From Begonia masoniana (lineage: Eukaryota; Streptophyta; Magnoliopsida; Cucurbitales; Begoniaceae): a stretch of 64,000 nucleotides of DNA. Positions 22,862 through 34,010 of this stretch are shown here, piece after piece. Made by a program: the position numbers and the translations under genes. Each line of letters opens with the position of its first letter. The first letter of the stretch is position 1. The notes beneath the pieces are model-generated. The model worked only from the letters and a program-made list of their open reading frames with translations. It ran no database searches and was not told the origin of the DNA. Location of the stretch: positions 71,694,573 through 71,758,572 of the forward strand of contig CM039502.1 of assembly GCA_022432975.1 (NCBI GenBank), given 5' to 3'.

Positions 22862-23377
22862 CAATCTCGAAGAAATCAGAGATACTTCTTAGGGATGAGC
22901 AGCTGGAAAAGTTAAAAATAGCTAGCACACATTAATTTTTTTGGAAAATAGGTTGAGCTGCTTTGGATGATTATTTGTAATTGTACTTTTGAAAAATAGG
23001 TTGTAGAACCGAAACCGAACCGGAACCGGAACCGGAACTTTCGGTTCGGTTCCGGTTCGATTTTGATAATTTAAAAGACCAGTTTCGGTTCGGTAAATCC
23101 GAAACCGAAAGTGATCAGTTCGGTTCGGTTCGGTTCCTCCCCAAAACCGAACCGAAATCGGTTTTGCACACCCCTATCCATTGGCCCCTGATAGATTTCA
23201 CTAAGATAAAAAACGAGTTACAAAAATTTTGCCTCACACTCTCAGTTACTATCACTTTACACTCAATAACCTAAATACGTCTTTATATACTAGACAATTT
23301 AGGATGACAGAATAACAAGGTACATAATGACTAAAATACCCCCAAACCTAAATTAGTCTCCATAACTAAACAAATAC

Positions 23378-24125
23378 TACCATTTTCCTTGTATTTGGTT
23401 GTATAGATTCATCGACAACATATTGTTTTCTTCCCTGGGGTAGGTTTACAAGTTCTCATGTCTCATTGTTTTGTAATCATCTCATTTCTTCATTCATAGC
23501 TGCTTTCTATCTTGTATTAGATAAGGCTTCCTGCACACTGTTAAGAATAGCTACATAAGATAATTGATTCATAAAAAACTTATTTGATTCAGAAAAACAA
23601 TGGTCAGACACATAGGTACAGAATACCTAATTTTACTAGTAAAGTTGGGTTCGTATGTAGATTTAGGTATACCTCTAGTGTGACGTTCTGGTAGATGTCT
23701 TCTTACTATTTCAAGGACATTCTCATTTGACGGTGATTGGTATGTGTTAGCAACTTCTTCTTCATATTATAGCCTTTGAACTACTTCTTCATCTTCCATT
23801 GGTTTGTCTGAGTGAAGAGTTCTTACCTCATTTTGAGGAGTTTCTTTTTTGCTAGTTTCCTGATTTCCTACAATTGGAGTTTCTTCTTCAAGAATATGGT
23901 GGTCATAATCAAAAGTCTGAATTTTGTGGTAACACTTCTCCTGAATGTCAGACGTTGAAGAAAAATGCATGGTGTCTTCATGAAATACCACATCCATAGT
24001 GACGTACGTTCGGCGAGAAAGAGGATGATAGCATCAATATCCTTTTTTATAGGTAGCATATCCAAAAAATATGCACCGTAATGCCTGAGGACCCAACTTG
24101 TTACGTTGTTGTTTATGAAAATGAA
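23378..24125 (-). pseudogene. pol: Cop-H integrase C-terminus / RT linker
   Basis: Minus-strand text reads KLGPQALRCIFFGY, TMDVVFHEDTMHFSS, SVQEALSNTR and RRKQYVVDESIQPNT, a standard copia linker from the integrase end to the RT start. Stops and frame changes occur throughout. It joins to 9509 across Cop-T and to 26177 across the MITE. Confidence 0.85.
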
Positions 24126-24130
24126 CAAAT

Positions 24131-26171
24131 TGTGGCGACCCCGACCCCATCAGGGCCGCCACGACCTATGCCGTGACATACATTACATTTAGCCCTTGCC
24201 CGGTCTCATAAAATTTTTCATTTCATTTCATTTCCTTTTCCTTCCATTCATCATTCGTTAGAGAACGGACTTAGGCATTCAATCCCCATCTATCGACACT
24301 TATGGTCTAACTTAAAACGTATCTAAAACGACTCGTCTAAGGTTGGGAAACATCAAAAGAGGCTTATGACTTCAAAACATGTCAAGTGGCATGCATGGGG
24401 CGCGCCCAGGAAATGAAATGAAATGAAAAATTTTATGAGAACGGGTGATGACTCTTATTTTAGAGTCATTTTATGCTAATTTTACATAAGAAAACTTATA
24501 TGAATTGAGTTATTGCAATAATAAATTAGTATGAATTTACTGCAATTGCTATGTAATACTGCAGCATTAGTGCTTTGATTGAATTTAATTTATTTCATGC
24601 AGATTCTCTATTAAAAGCACAATTTTTCTCTTCAATTTAAATTTTATATTTTTATATTTGAATGTAATTTTATTAGAGGGAAAGTCAAATTCAAAAGTTG
24701 AAGATTATGGAGAGAGAGGAATCAAATCAAGAAAAATCGGGAAATTTGTTGCTTTGAATATGGAACATAATAAATAGGTATTATTTGGCTGCAGAATTAA
24801 TAAAGAAAAGTGTAGAGATAAACGCAGCGATAGATGCACTAAACGACAAAAACCAGCGGATGATTTAAAAAAGTTGGGCAGCGGATGATTTAAAGAAAGG
24901 GCAGTAAAAGTTGGGCAGCGGAAGAAGCTGAAAGAAATAAAAAAATAGGGCAGCAGAAAAAGACAAAATTCGGCGGTAGATGCTGAAAGAAGAAAATAGA
25001 AGATGGTCACTGGGCAGCGGAAGACGTGATGAGGGGGCAGCACTAAAAGACAAAACTAGGGATAATGCTGAAAGAAAAGAAATAAAAAGGGCAATGGAAG
25101 AAGGCTAAATAAAGGCAGCACTAAAAGACGAAACAACAAGGAGATAGAGAAAAGTCATCCTGGAAAAGGAAAATGAGGTCGAGCAATTAAATAAAAAATA
25201 GATTGGAGAGAGAAAGAGAGGATTGCATGGAAAAAAAGGAGGGATACTTTTCAAAAAATAAATATACTACGAGGAAGGCAGAGAGCGTACTGCTTGCTGG
25301 AGAAGGAGCTCTGAACAGAGGAGGAGAACAACGACATTGCTGAATTTTCTTCTTCTTCTTCTTTATTACTATTTTTATGTTATTGAAAACTTTATTTTTA
25401 TTTAGTATTGTTATCATGATTTTAGGCTAAATTTTATTATCTTGGTTAGGACGATAATACTCGTTACGGTTTTTGCTACGATCTTGGTTTTGTTATGCAA
25501 TTGTCTATTGAACAATTATTTATGATATTTCTTGCTAAGTTAGATCATATCGATAGATAGGTTGACGATTCATGTTTATATTGTATCGATAGATAGATAT
25601 AAATTCTTAGATGCATAAATAATTAATTGGATTAAATTGTTACAATGTGGTTAACATTAATTCAATTGGCAATAAGAATGGGACAAATCTGAAATTCAAT
25701 ATTAGTTACATTCATTCTAGGTCGAAGGAAATTCTAATTTGAATTTATCTAGGCAATTCGAAAGAATCCTAGAATTATTTAATTCTTACTGTTCATAGAC
25801 AATGCTGCAGAGCATTATCAGAGCATCAATAGTGAAATTATCGTAACGAAAAAATCGATCCTAGCCAAGGCCTTCTTTTATCGTTTTTACCTCGTTTATT
25901 CTGATTTACTGTGTTTCATCATCATTCTGATTTTATTTCTATTTATTTTCATTTATTATTTTAATATTTTTATAAGATTTTTATAGCAATTTACATACAA
26001 TTAAAAATATCCTCGTGGGATCGATACTCTACTTACTTATTACTTCGTTAGCGACACGTGCACTTGCGTGTAAGTGTGTAATACCACTAACAACGGGCAA
26101 GGGATAAATGTAATGTATGTCATGGCATAGGCTATGGCGGCCCTAACGGGGTCGGGGTCGGGGTCGCCCCA
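24131..26171. mobile_element. MITE with ~105-bp TIRs and GC-rich ends, inside Cop-H integrase
   Basis: The left arm (24131-24235) starts TGTGGCGACCCCGACCCC, and the right end reads inversely TGGGGCGACCCCGACCCC. The arms pair over about 105 bp, including the 'atttcatttcatttcatttcc' part at 24215-24235, which pairs with 24409-24430. The TSD CAAAT (24126-24130, 26172-26176) is exact, and removing one copy restores the integrase frame. Without the solo LTR inside its right arm it is about 389 bp. The five-base TSD and TG/CA ends do not fit the usual hAT, PIF or CACTA rules, so I cannot assign a superfamily. Confidence 0.85.
24446..26092 (+). repeat. Solo LTR sL5 (1.65 kb), possibly Tat/Athila-type gypsy
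   Basis: Runs from TGATGACTCTTATTTTAG to ACCACTAACA with the perfect TSD ACGGG (24441-24445 and 26093-26097), inside the right arm of the MITE. The 3' part contains 'cctcgtgggatcgatactc' followed by 'cacgtgcacttgcg', a layout I associate with Tat/Athila-type gypsy LTRs; this assignment is from memory and moderate. Purine-rich imperfect repeats of 'gggcagcggaag' type fill about 24850-25140. There is no coding capacity. Confidence 0.8.
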
Positions 26172-26176
26172 CAAAT

Positions 26177-27057
26177 GCCACACAACCGAATACACAAGGA
26201 GATAAATTTGAAATGGGTGAGGCTACAAAACCATTAGTCAGAACTTGGAGAGGAGTTTGAAAACCAATTAAACTAGAGGGAACTTGATTGATTAAGTAAG
26301 CGGCAGTGACAATTGCTTCTCCCCAGTAGACTATTGGTATGTTTGCTTCCATCAATAGTGCACGAACTACTTCTAACAAATGGCGATTTTTTCGTTCGGC
26401 AACACCATTTTGTTGAGGAGTATTTGTACAAGTGGTTTGGTGAATGATTTCATGTCCATCAAAATATTGTTGTAAACTGCGACTTTGATATTCTCCACCA
26501 TTGTCGCTATGAAACATTTTGAGTTTTACATCATATTGTATCTCGACCGTTGTGTGGAATTTTTTACACAATTTGTTTACTTCATCTTTGGATTTCATCA
26601 GACGTAGCCAAGTCATTATACTATAATCATCAATAAAAGTAACAAACTACCACTAAGATTTGAGACTTTAGATGGTCCCCAAACATCAGAATGAATGACC
26701 ATAAAAGGAAGAGAACTTTTATTTAAGGTTAATTGAAATGAAGTACGATTACTTCTAGCATGTTCACAAATTTCACAACGAAATACAAAAATATCACATT
26801 TTTCAAACAAATGGGTAAACAATTTCTTTAAGTAACCGAATGACGCAAGTCCTAGTAATGAAAAGGTTTGTTCACACAGAAATATTTAAAATCTTACCGT
26901 GATTTGAGGTAGCAATTAGGGCAGTGGTTGTCTCTGTGTCCTCCATTTTGTTCTCAACAATAGTTGTTATGGGTGATTTCTTATAGTCCTTCTTGTGTTG
27001 ATCACAATTATGATCCCACAATTCAGAATATCCTATGAGCTCAAAACAATGATCCTT
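26177..27057 (-). pseudogene. pol: Cop-H integrase and half zinc knuckle
   Basis: At 26177-26616 the frame gives the DDE core (FHSDNGGEYQSRSLQ, TPQQNGVAERKNRHL) and YWGEAIVTAAYLINQ. At 26616-26822 come CEICEHARSNRTSF and the first acid in MVIHSDVWGPSKVSNL. Beyond that TKDHCFELIGYSELWDH (27000-27057) is the second half of the gag zinc knuckle. The first half, CSHCHKTC, is at 50500-50530, on the far side of Cop-S1 and Cop-S2. Frameshifts separate the pieces. Confidence 0.88.
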
Positions 27058-27062
27058 GGTAT

Positions 27063-28260
27063 TTTAGGATCGTGATTGTCTAAGAGGGGGGGTGAATTAG
27101 AAATTTCTTAACCTAATCGTTTTTAACAATGCAAATTAGTTTTATCTTATCTTTTCACTTTTTGTGCAATTAATAACAAACACTTAAAAGTAAGAGTAAG
27201 AGGAAGAGGAAAAGATTGACACCAATATTTTTACGTGGTTCAGCCAACCTTGCCTACGTCCACGCTTTAAGGTTTCTCCCTTGAAGATCATTTTCTTCTT
27301 CTCAACGAGATTTCTTGATCGAACTTCACGGGCGTCGATCTACTGCCTTACAACTTTGGATTGAACTTCACAGACGTCAATCCACTGGCTTCAAGTTTTT
27401 ACAAGGGTGAAAATTGTAAAGCACAAAACTACACTCTCTTAAACAGCAAAATCTCAAGTTTAGATGTAGAGAAGTGTAGAGAATCGAAGAGTATTACAAA
27501 CTTAAGATCTCGTGAGAGTTGAGAGAGAATTGTTCAAGTTGGCAAAAAGTAGTTCTCCCAAGCTTCAATCATCTATTAACACTCGTGTCCGTAATCTGCT
27601 TCACATTCGGATGACTTCTTATTTCCGTACCAAAAATATGACTGTTGAAAAATCCGTACGTAGAAAGCTAGTCGTTGTGGTCTGTGGTCGATATTACTTT
27701 TGGCGGAAGACTTCTTGATTCGGATGATGTTATCCTAGTGGACAAAATCTTTGTTTGGTCAATATTGATCTTGCAGAGCATTCTCATATTGAACTTTCGG
27801 TCGACTTCTTTATTCTTTTGACTTTATTGTTGTAGAATCATTCTTGGTTTTGGTCATCATTGATTTCGGTAGACTTCAAAATTCGATTAACATAATTCCC
27901 ACAAACGACTTCTGGCTTTAGTGTATCGATCGATATTTAATTGGTTCCGCCATCGATTGACTTTGCTTTGTTCGGTTGATATATCTGGCGGATGACTTTC
28001 AAATCTGCTTTGACAGCGGTCAATGCTCCTTTTGGCAGACGACTTATACGTCTGGTTAACATTATGCATGCACCACTCTTGACGAACAACATTTAATAAA
28101 AAATGTTAGAAAACATAATACCCTTTTTTTAAAAAAAGGGCATTCCTAATTAACTACAATTATTAATATCATTCATTTCTTACAATCATCAATTTATATA
28201 TTTCACGTTAATCACAATCATAAAAAACATAGTTAGACTTAAACATATTTTAAGTTAACA
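27063..28260 (-). repeat. Cop-S1 3' LTR with adjacent PPT
   Basis: Matches 38256-39450 along its length. The plus-strand end 'ttaagttaaca' at 28260 is followed by 'atctctccttttttt' (28261-28275), whose minus strand is the polypurine tract. The left terminal dinucleotide is mutated (TT for TG). A second purine tract lies at about 28394-28412. Confidence 0.92.
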
Positions 28261-28603
28261 ATCTCTCCTTTTTTTATGATGGCAAATATAAAATGATTAA
28301 ACATATACTCCCCCATGCTATTCTGTTTTTCCCAATTAACAATATATATATGCTCCCTCATAATCTATGCAGTCAACCAACTGCATCATACTTTTCTCCC
28401 CCTTTGACATTATCAAAAAAATATAAACAAGCAGTGTAAGAGACGAGAATGTCATTCAACACAACACAAGTGGGAGGAATAAATAGTGAGAAGAATTCAA
28501 AGCGCAAAATGATTATCAGAAAATAGTCCTAAGGTTCTAAATTATCGATCCGAGACAAAGTGCAGAACGAAGAATTTGATTACACAACGGAAGAAACATC
28601 ATC

Positions 28604-30690
28604 CTAGTGCATGCGGGCGTAGAAATCCCTCGCACAGAACATAGGTGCATCTAGAGACTCATCTGCTGTTTCTTCATCTGGAACATTAGCAATAGAAGAA
28701 ACAGGAGGAATTCTTTCTCCAGCATTTTCATCCCCTGCATCCCAGACTTCTTCCATTTGAATACCAGCTGCAGGCTCTCTCTCATCAACAGGTTCAGTCA
28801 TGGCAATATCATCAGAACCAGCAATACCATCAGCAGTACCTTGCTGAGCAACATTAGCTGAATCAATGAATGGTTCGTCCTCACAAACAATAACAACTTG
28901 AGCAACAACATCTCCAACAGCACTGAGAGAGGCAGCCAAAGGCTCATCACCCGAAGGAACGGCTGGAATAGCTAGACGAACTTCCTCATGATTCTCACCA
29001 CCTTCGTCCAAACCCTCATCCACAGGAGTGGGCTCACTATCACTGCTAGCCAAATGTGTGCTAAGATATCCAATTGAGTGATAACCCGGTCAGACTCCCG
29101 TCACATTTGATCTGCTAAATGACTTGTAATGAATCTAATGGAAGAGGTGACATCATTAATAGCTTTACTTTGTTCTTTTTCTACTTGAGCAATACGATCG
29201 TGAAGTCCTTGAATAGCAGATGCGAAATGATCATACCGAGAGAGGATGGTGGCTTCGAGTTGACGGATCTGTGAGAGGCAGGAGGCTTCAAAGTGTTCTT
29301 ATTTTGACAGAAGGAAAGCTTCAAAGTGATCTTGTCAAGCAATATACAGGGACTGAAAGGATTCGATGGCTGTGCCAAAGCTTTCTATACACGCCCTAAG
29401 CTCATGATATTGTTCCTCAGAAATAGAATTCCTCACGGGGAGGATTGGGACTACCTTGAGTTCGAGGAGGAACACGAGCTGACAAGTCAGGAGCCTGTGT
29501 AGGCGAAGGAGCAAGATTTGGAATGGAGGGATGTTGAAGAGCAGTGGCTTGAATTTTCGGAGGATCAAGTAGAAAATTTTGATCATGAAAGCCCTCGGAA
29601 GTGGTTGGGCGAAAGTCCGAGCAAGTTGGAAGAGCTGAAATGTGAGACCCTTGAATCTAAGGAGGAGCAAAAAAAGGAAAATAAGACTCTTCCTGAGGAT
29701 CAGACTCTTCTTCTTCCTCCTCCAAGAGCACTCCTCTTTCGACGTTCAAGAATAGCCTGAGAGGCATTGCTTCTTGAAACACCTCCCCGTGTTTCTTTGT
29801 CATATAAAGCACCTTGCTTATTTCTTGCAATTCTCATTCTCAGCAAGGTGGAAGCAGAAAAATGATCAGTAATCTTCAACAAAATTTGCTCATCTTCAGC
29901 CGGCAAATGAACACCAAATCGATGGAAGATCTTCATCAAGAGAAGATTGTATGGAAGAGATTTAGATGGAGTTTTGACAACTTGGAGCATCCGTTTCAGA
30001 ATTATGCTTCCAATGTGAAATGGTTCTTTACGGAAGAACCTATAAAGAATGAAAAGATCCATTCCACTGACGTGGTCTCGATGGCCATCTCTAGGAAGGA
30101 TGTTGTAATTGATCATCTGATGAAAAACTCTGGCCCTAATATTCAAATCCTTGCCCTTGAGCCTCAGGGAAGTGTTGTTTGGATCCTTGGAAATTTCTTT
30201 GGCTAAAACAAGTCCCTCTGGTTTTCCAACGAAAGGAGGATCCTTTGAAATCTCAAAATATTTAGGCATATCATTTAAAAACTCACAATTGAGCAGTTCA
30301 TGAATTTTTTCTTGAGTCAGCTCAATGTGCCTTCCATACAAATAGCTGTGGATGACAAGAAGTGTAGCGGAGTGTTCTAGATTAGCATAAAACATTCTAA
30401 TTGGTGTTTTGCAGTAAGATGTGCCTAGTTCAAACAGTCCTAATAACCCCATTTCATGGAGAGACTTCTCCAGATATAACCCATAAAGGTCCTTAAACAC
30501 TACTCCTCTACTTCTAATTAGAGGCTTCTTTTCAAAATCTTCATAATACCTTTTAAATGCAGCCTCATTGATAAACTGCGGAGAAGGCCATTGAAGAGAA
30601 GGAGGTTGCACGATAGGTTCAAAATCCATTTGTTGTGCACTCTTCTGCTTCTTCCTTGAAAAAGTTAAATTGGCGTTGGAGGAGGATGCC
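28604..30690 (-). pseudogene. Cop-S1 third ORF (env-position, putative plant transposon protein domain)
   Basis: An ATG at 30690 opens about 330 codons (MASSSNANLTFSRKKQKSAQ...). The core includes FINEAAFKRYYEDFEKKPLI, RSRGVVFKDLYGLYLEKSLH, FYANLEHSATLLVIHSYLYG and GKDLNIRARVFHQMINYNIL, which I associate with the 'putative plant transposon protein' domain found at this position in many plant retroelements. After 29700 the frame breaks. A heptad-like stretch (HELRACIESFGTAIESFQSL, IRQLEATILSRYDHFASAIQ) suggests a coiled coil, and 28604-29053 encodes an acidic tail (PVDEGLDEGGENHEEVRL). I see no signal peptide or membrane segment, so env function is unlikely. Confidence 0.75.
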
Positions 30691-31124
30691 ATTTTTTGAG
30701 CAGAGATTAGAGAGGTGACTGGAGACGAGAGAAATAATCGTATGAGAGACAAGAGAAGATGAGAGGTTTTTGAAAGTTTTCGCGCTCTGGACAATAAGTA
30801 AGGTTTCTGTAATCCGAATGTTAATTTAAAGGATTTAATAACAGATATCGTCCGATGCGTATATCGACTGTTCCCCATATCTTTCATATATTGACGTGGT
30901 CTATACATTTCAGAATACCTTAATTTTTCAACCGTTCATTCCAGAGAGATTATTTTTTACGAATACTTGATATCGACCATTTAAGATTTTTCACTCCTAA
31001 TAAGACCTAAAAAAATTCGAATATTATTAAAAGTTTTCTCATCTAAAGGTTTTGTGAAGATATCAGCTAATTGATCGGATGAGTTTACGAATTCAAAATT
31101 GATATCACCTTTTTTAACGTGATC

Positions 31125-32344
31125 TCAAATGAAGTGATATCTAATCTCTATGTATTTGGTCCTAGAATGTTGGATATGGTTCTTTGAGATGTTTATGGCA
31201 CTTGTATTATCACATCTAATCAGAATCTTATCATAGAGCAGATTATAGTCTTCTAGAGTTTGTTTAATCCAAAGCATTTGTGCACAACAACTACCGGCAG
31301 CAATGTATTCACTTTCTGTTATTGAAAGTGACACAGAATTTTACTTTTTGGAGTACCAAGAGACAAGTGATTCTCCTAAGAATTGGCACATTCCACTAGT
31401 ACTCTTCCTATCTACAAGACATCCAACGTAGTCAGAATCAGAATATCCTACAAGATCGAATGATGTACCTTTTGGATACCACAATCCTAAATCATAAGTT
31501 CCACTTAGATATTTGAATATTATTTTAATTGCATTTAAGTGAGATTCTTTTGGAGAGGCTTGGAATCTAGCGCATAAGCACATACTAAACAGAATATCAG
31601 GTCTACTAACAGTTCAGTATAGAAGTGAACCAATCATTCCTCGATATTTCTTAATATCTACACTTAACTCATTTTTATCTTTGTCTAATTTTGTCGTTGT
31701 GCTCATTGAGGTTCTAGATGGCTTAGAAGAACTCAGTCTAAATCTCTTTAAAAGCTCTTTAATATATTTTTCTTGGCAGAAGAAAATACCTAATCTGAAA
31801 ACGTAGGAAGAATTTTAACTCCCTCATCATACTCATCTCGAATTCACTTTGCATTAGGGTGGAGAATTCATCACACAGTGAGACATTCGTTGAACCGAAT
31901 ATGATATCATCAACATAGATCTGCACAATGAGGATGTCTTTCTCCTTTTGCATGGTAAATAGAGTTGAATCGGTTTTACCATTTTTGAACTTCTTTTTCT
32001 CAAGAAAATTCTTCAACCTGTCATACCAAGCTCTAGGAGCTTGCTTAAAGTCCATATAAAGCTTTCTTGAGCTTGAATACGTGATCATGCTTGTCATAAG
32101 CTTTGAAACTAACGGGTTGCTCTACGTAAACTTCTTCCATGATATATCCATTTAGAAAAGCACTCTTTACATCCATTTGAAAGAGTGTGAAGTTCTTGTA
32201 GCAAGCATAGGCTAAGAGCATCCTAATTGACTCTAAGCGAGCTACTAGAGCAAAGGTTTCCTCAAAATCTATCCCTTCTTCTTGGTTGTACCCCTTGGCA
32301 ACCAATCTAGCCTTGTTTCTAACAACTATCTCATTTTCATCCAA
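31125..32344 (-). pseudogene. pol: Cop-S1 reverse transcriptase / RNase H
   Basis: Frames carry [40 protein letters not shown] (first RT Asp), the catalytic YVDDIIFGSTN, and FKYLSGTYDLGLWYPKGTSF. RNase H pieces are GYSDSDYVGCLVDRKSTSGM, SLSITESEYIAAGSC and IRCDNTSAINISKNHIQHSR. Five frame segments between 31125 and 32344 show at least four breaks. Catalytic residues seen are intact. Confidence 0.88.
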
Positions 32345-33040
32345 CTTATTTTTAAAAAAGCATTTGGTTCCTATAATTAGATGATCTTTAGGCTTTGGAA
32401 CAAGTTCTCATACATTGTTCCTTTCAAATTGATTCAACTCTTCTTGCATGGCTACTATCCAATTTTCATCTAACTCGGCTTTCTCAAATTTCTTAGTTTC
32501 TATTTGAGAGATGAATGCAACATTAGCACAAAGATTCCTAAGAGAGGCTCTAGTTTTGACTCCTAAGGAAAAATCATCTAAGATGTCATCTATGGGATGA
32601 TTTTTGACATATCTCCAATCCATGGGGAGATCATCATTTTCATCTTTTATTGGAGCTAATTCTAAAGGGTTTGACAGAGGCTCTATGGTGGTTTCTCCTT
32701 GAATATCTTCACTAGGTTTGTCTAAGGAGAGAGAATCCAATTGCTTATCTAATTTATCATCCTCATCCACATTGATTGTGGGATAGGGTGATTCATCAAA
32801 GTTAACATGCATGAATTCTTCTACAACTAGTGTTCTTTTGTTAAACACCCTATAGGCTTTACTAGTTAAAGAATATTCAAGGAATATACCAAGATCGGAT
32901 TGGAATCAAATTTGTCCAAGTGAACCTTGGTATTTAGGATGAAGCACACCCAAAGGCTCTAAAATATTTGACACTAGAGATTTTCTCATTCCAAAACTCA
33001 TAAAGGGTCTTCTCTAAAATAGGCCTTATAGAAACCCTGT
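32345..33040 (-). pseudogene. pol: Cop-S1 integrase-RT linker
   Basis: The main frame 32408-32848 reads FNKRTLVVEEFMHVNFDESP, DDILDDFSLGVKTRASLRNL and ELDENWIVAMQEELNQFERN. This is the usual copia linker ending just before RT. Confidence 0.82.
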
Positions 33041-33660
33041 TTAACACATAGCAAGCTGTGGAAATAGCTTCTGCTTAAAAATATTTTGGAAGAGAGTTCT
33101 CGTTGAGCATGATCTGAGCAAGCTCTTGAAAAAACCTATTTTTTCTCTCAACAACACCATTTTGTTGAGGGATTTTAGGAGATGAGAAATTGTGCTCAAT
33201 TCCATGTTTAAGGCACAAGAGTTCAAATCGCTCATTCTCAAATTCTCCATCATGATCACTACGAATAACTATAACGGTGATATCCTTTTCATTTTGAACT
33301 CTTTTCCTAAAGCTAGAGAAGATGTCGAATGTTACGTCCTTTGACTTTAGGAAGAACACTCATGTGAACCTAGAGAAGTCATCTACTATTACATAGGCAT
33401 AGAGTTTTCCTCCTAGACTGGCCACATTAGAAGGACCGAAAAGGTCCATGTGAAGTAGTTGTAGGGGCTTGGATGTAGAGATTGTATTCTTTGATGCAAA
33501 GGAACTTTTGATTTGTTTGCCCATTTGGCAAGCTTCACAAACTTTATCCTTCTCAAATGATATTTTTGGTATCCCTCTAACTAGATTATTCTTAGTGATC
33601 TTAGCTAAGGTTTCCATACCTACGTGTCCTAATCTTCTATGCCAAGTCTAACTATCAACC
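33041..33660 (-). pseudogene. pol: Cop-S1 integrase
   Basis: At 33360-33617 the zinc-binding tail CEACQMGKQIKSSF and first acid in LLHMDLFGPSNVASLGG are seen. At 33075-33359 come IRSDHDGEFENERFELLCLK (second acid, normally DNGGEF, here DHDGEF) and IPQQNGVVERKNRF (Glu). A stop lies between the two frames, and a further frame change occurs after QIMLNENSLPKYF. Confidence 0.87.
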
Positions 33661-34005
33661 AACAAGTTCACAGCAAAGCATTTCTCATCAAAGCATTCAA
33701 TATTATCTAAATCAATTGTGTACACATTTTCTTTTCTATAGCCAATGAATAAAACTTTACACTTATCCTGGGATTACACATCATTTAGATTTGAAGGATA
33801 CTTTATATCCCTTATCACATAGTTGGCTAATACTCAATAAGTTATGTTTCAGCCCGTCTACTAATAAAACATTTTCAATAATAGGGTTAAAGTTATTACC
33901 TATGTTGCCAATCCCAACAACTTTTTCTTTTTAGTTTCCGTCAAAAGTGACGTTCCCTTTCTTTTTGTTGACAAAAGCAAATTTTGAGGAGTCCCTCGTC
34001 ATATG
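33661..34005 (-). pseudogene. pol: Cop-S1 protease end, fragment beside solo LTR sL2
   Basis: Plus-strand text here is the complement of the protease to integrase transition (for example the segment translating to [17 protein letters not shown] text around 33800-33860). No single open frame remains. It ends at the TSD CCTCG of sL2, with the protease start on the other side at about 36580-36642. Confidence 0.6.
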
Positions 34006-34010
34006 CCTCG

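Larger units (their letters stand above)
17967..23176. mobile_element. Non-autonomous hAT element with 8-bp TSD
   Basis: The ends read TAGGGGTGTGCAAAACCGA at 17967 and its inverse at 23176. They are followed inward by arrays of 'aaccgaacc'-type sequence on the left and 'ccgaaccg' on the right. The flanks TTCACTGG (17959-17966) and TCCATTGG (23177-23184) are an 8-bp TSD with two differences, as expected for an old hAT insertion. Without the solo LTR inside it, the element is about 1.16 kb. Between the arms I see possible intron-like T-rich stretches near 18530 but no transposase. Confidence 0.88.
9510..23372 (-). mobile_element. Cop-T: Tork/Tnt1-like Ty1/copia retrotransposon, nested in Cop-H
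   Basis: The TSD AATAC is perfect (9505-9509 and 23373-23377). On the minus strand the order is LTR, PBS, gag, zinc knuckle, protease, integrase, RT, RNase H, PPT, LTR. Gag with the DYLYGKKLHLPL motif and the RNase H signature point to the Tork/Tnt1 lineage. The 3' LTR is 281 bp. The element carries a solo LTR (11456-13784), a 635-bp tandem duplication (13405-14640), a rearranged 5' end (17289-17811) and a hAT element (17967-23176) inside its outer 5' LTR. All genes are interrupted. Confidence 0.93.
17811..23372 (-). repeat. Cop-T outer 5' LTR, split by a hAT element
   Basis: LTR sequence starts TGTTAGGATTAG at 17811 and runs to 17966, resumes at 23185 after the hAT element and its TSD, and ends CCATAACTAAACA at 23372, next to the TSD AATAC. 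A short internal duplication of 'gaaacaacacatagatt' occurs at about 17865-17925. Confidence 0.9.
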
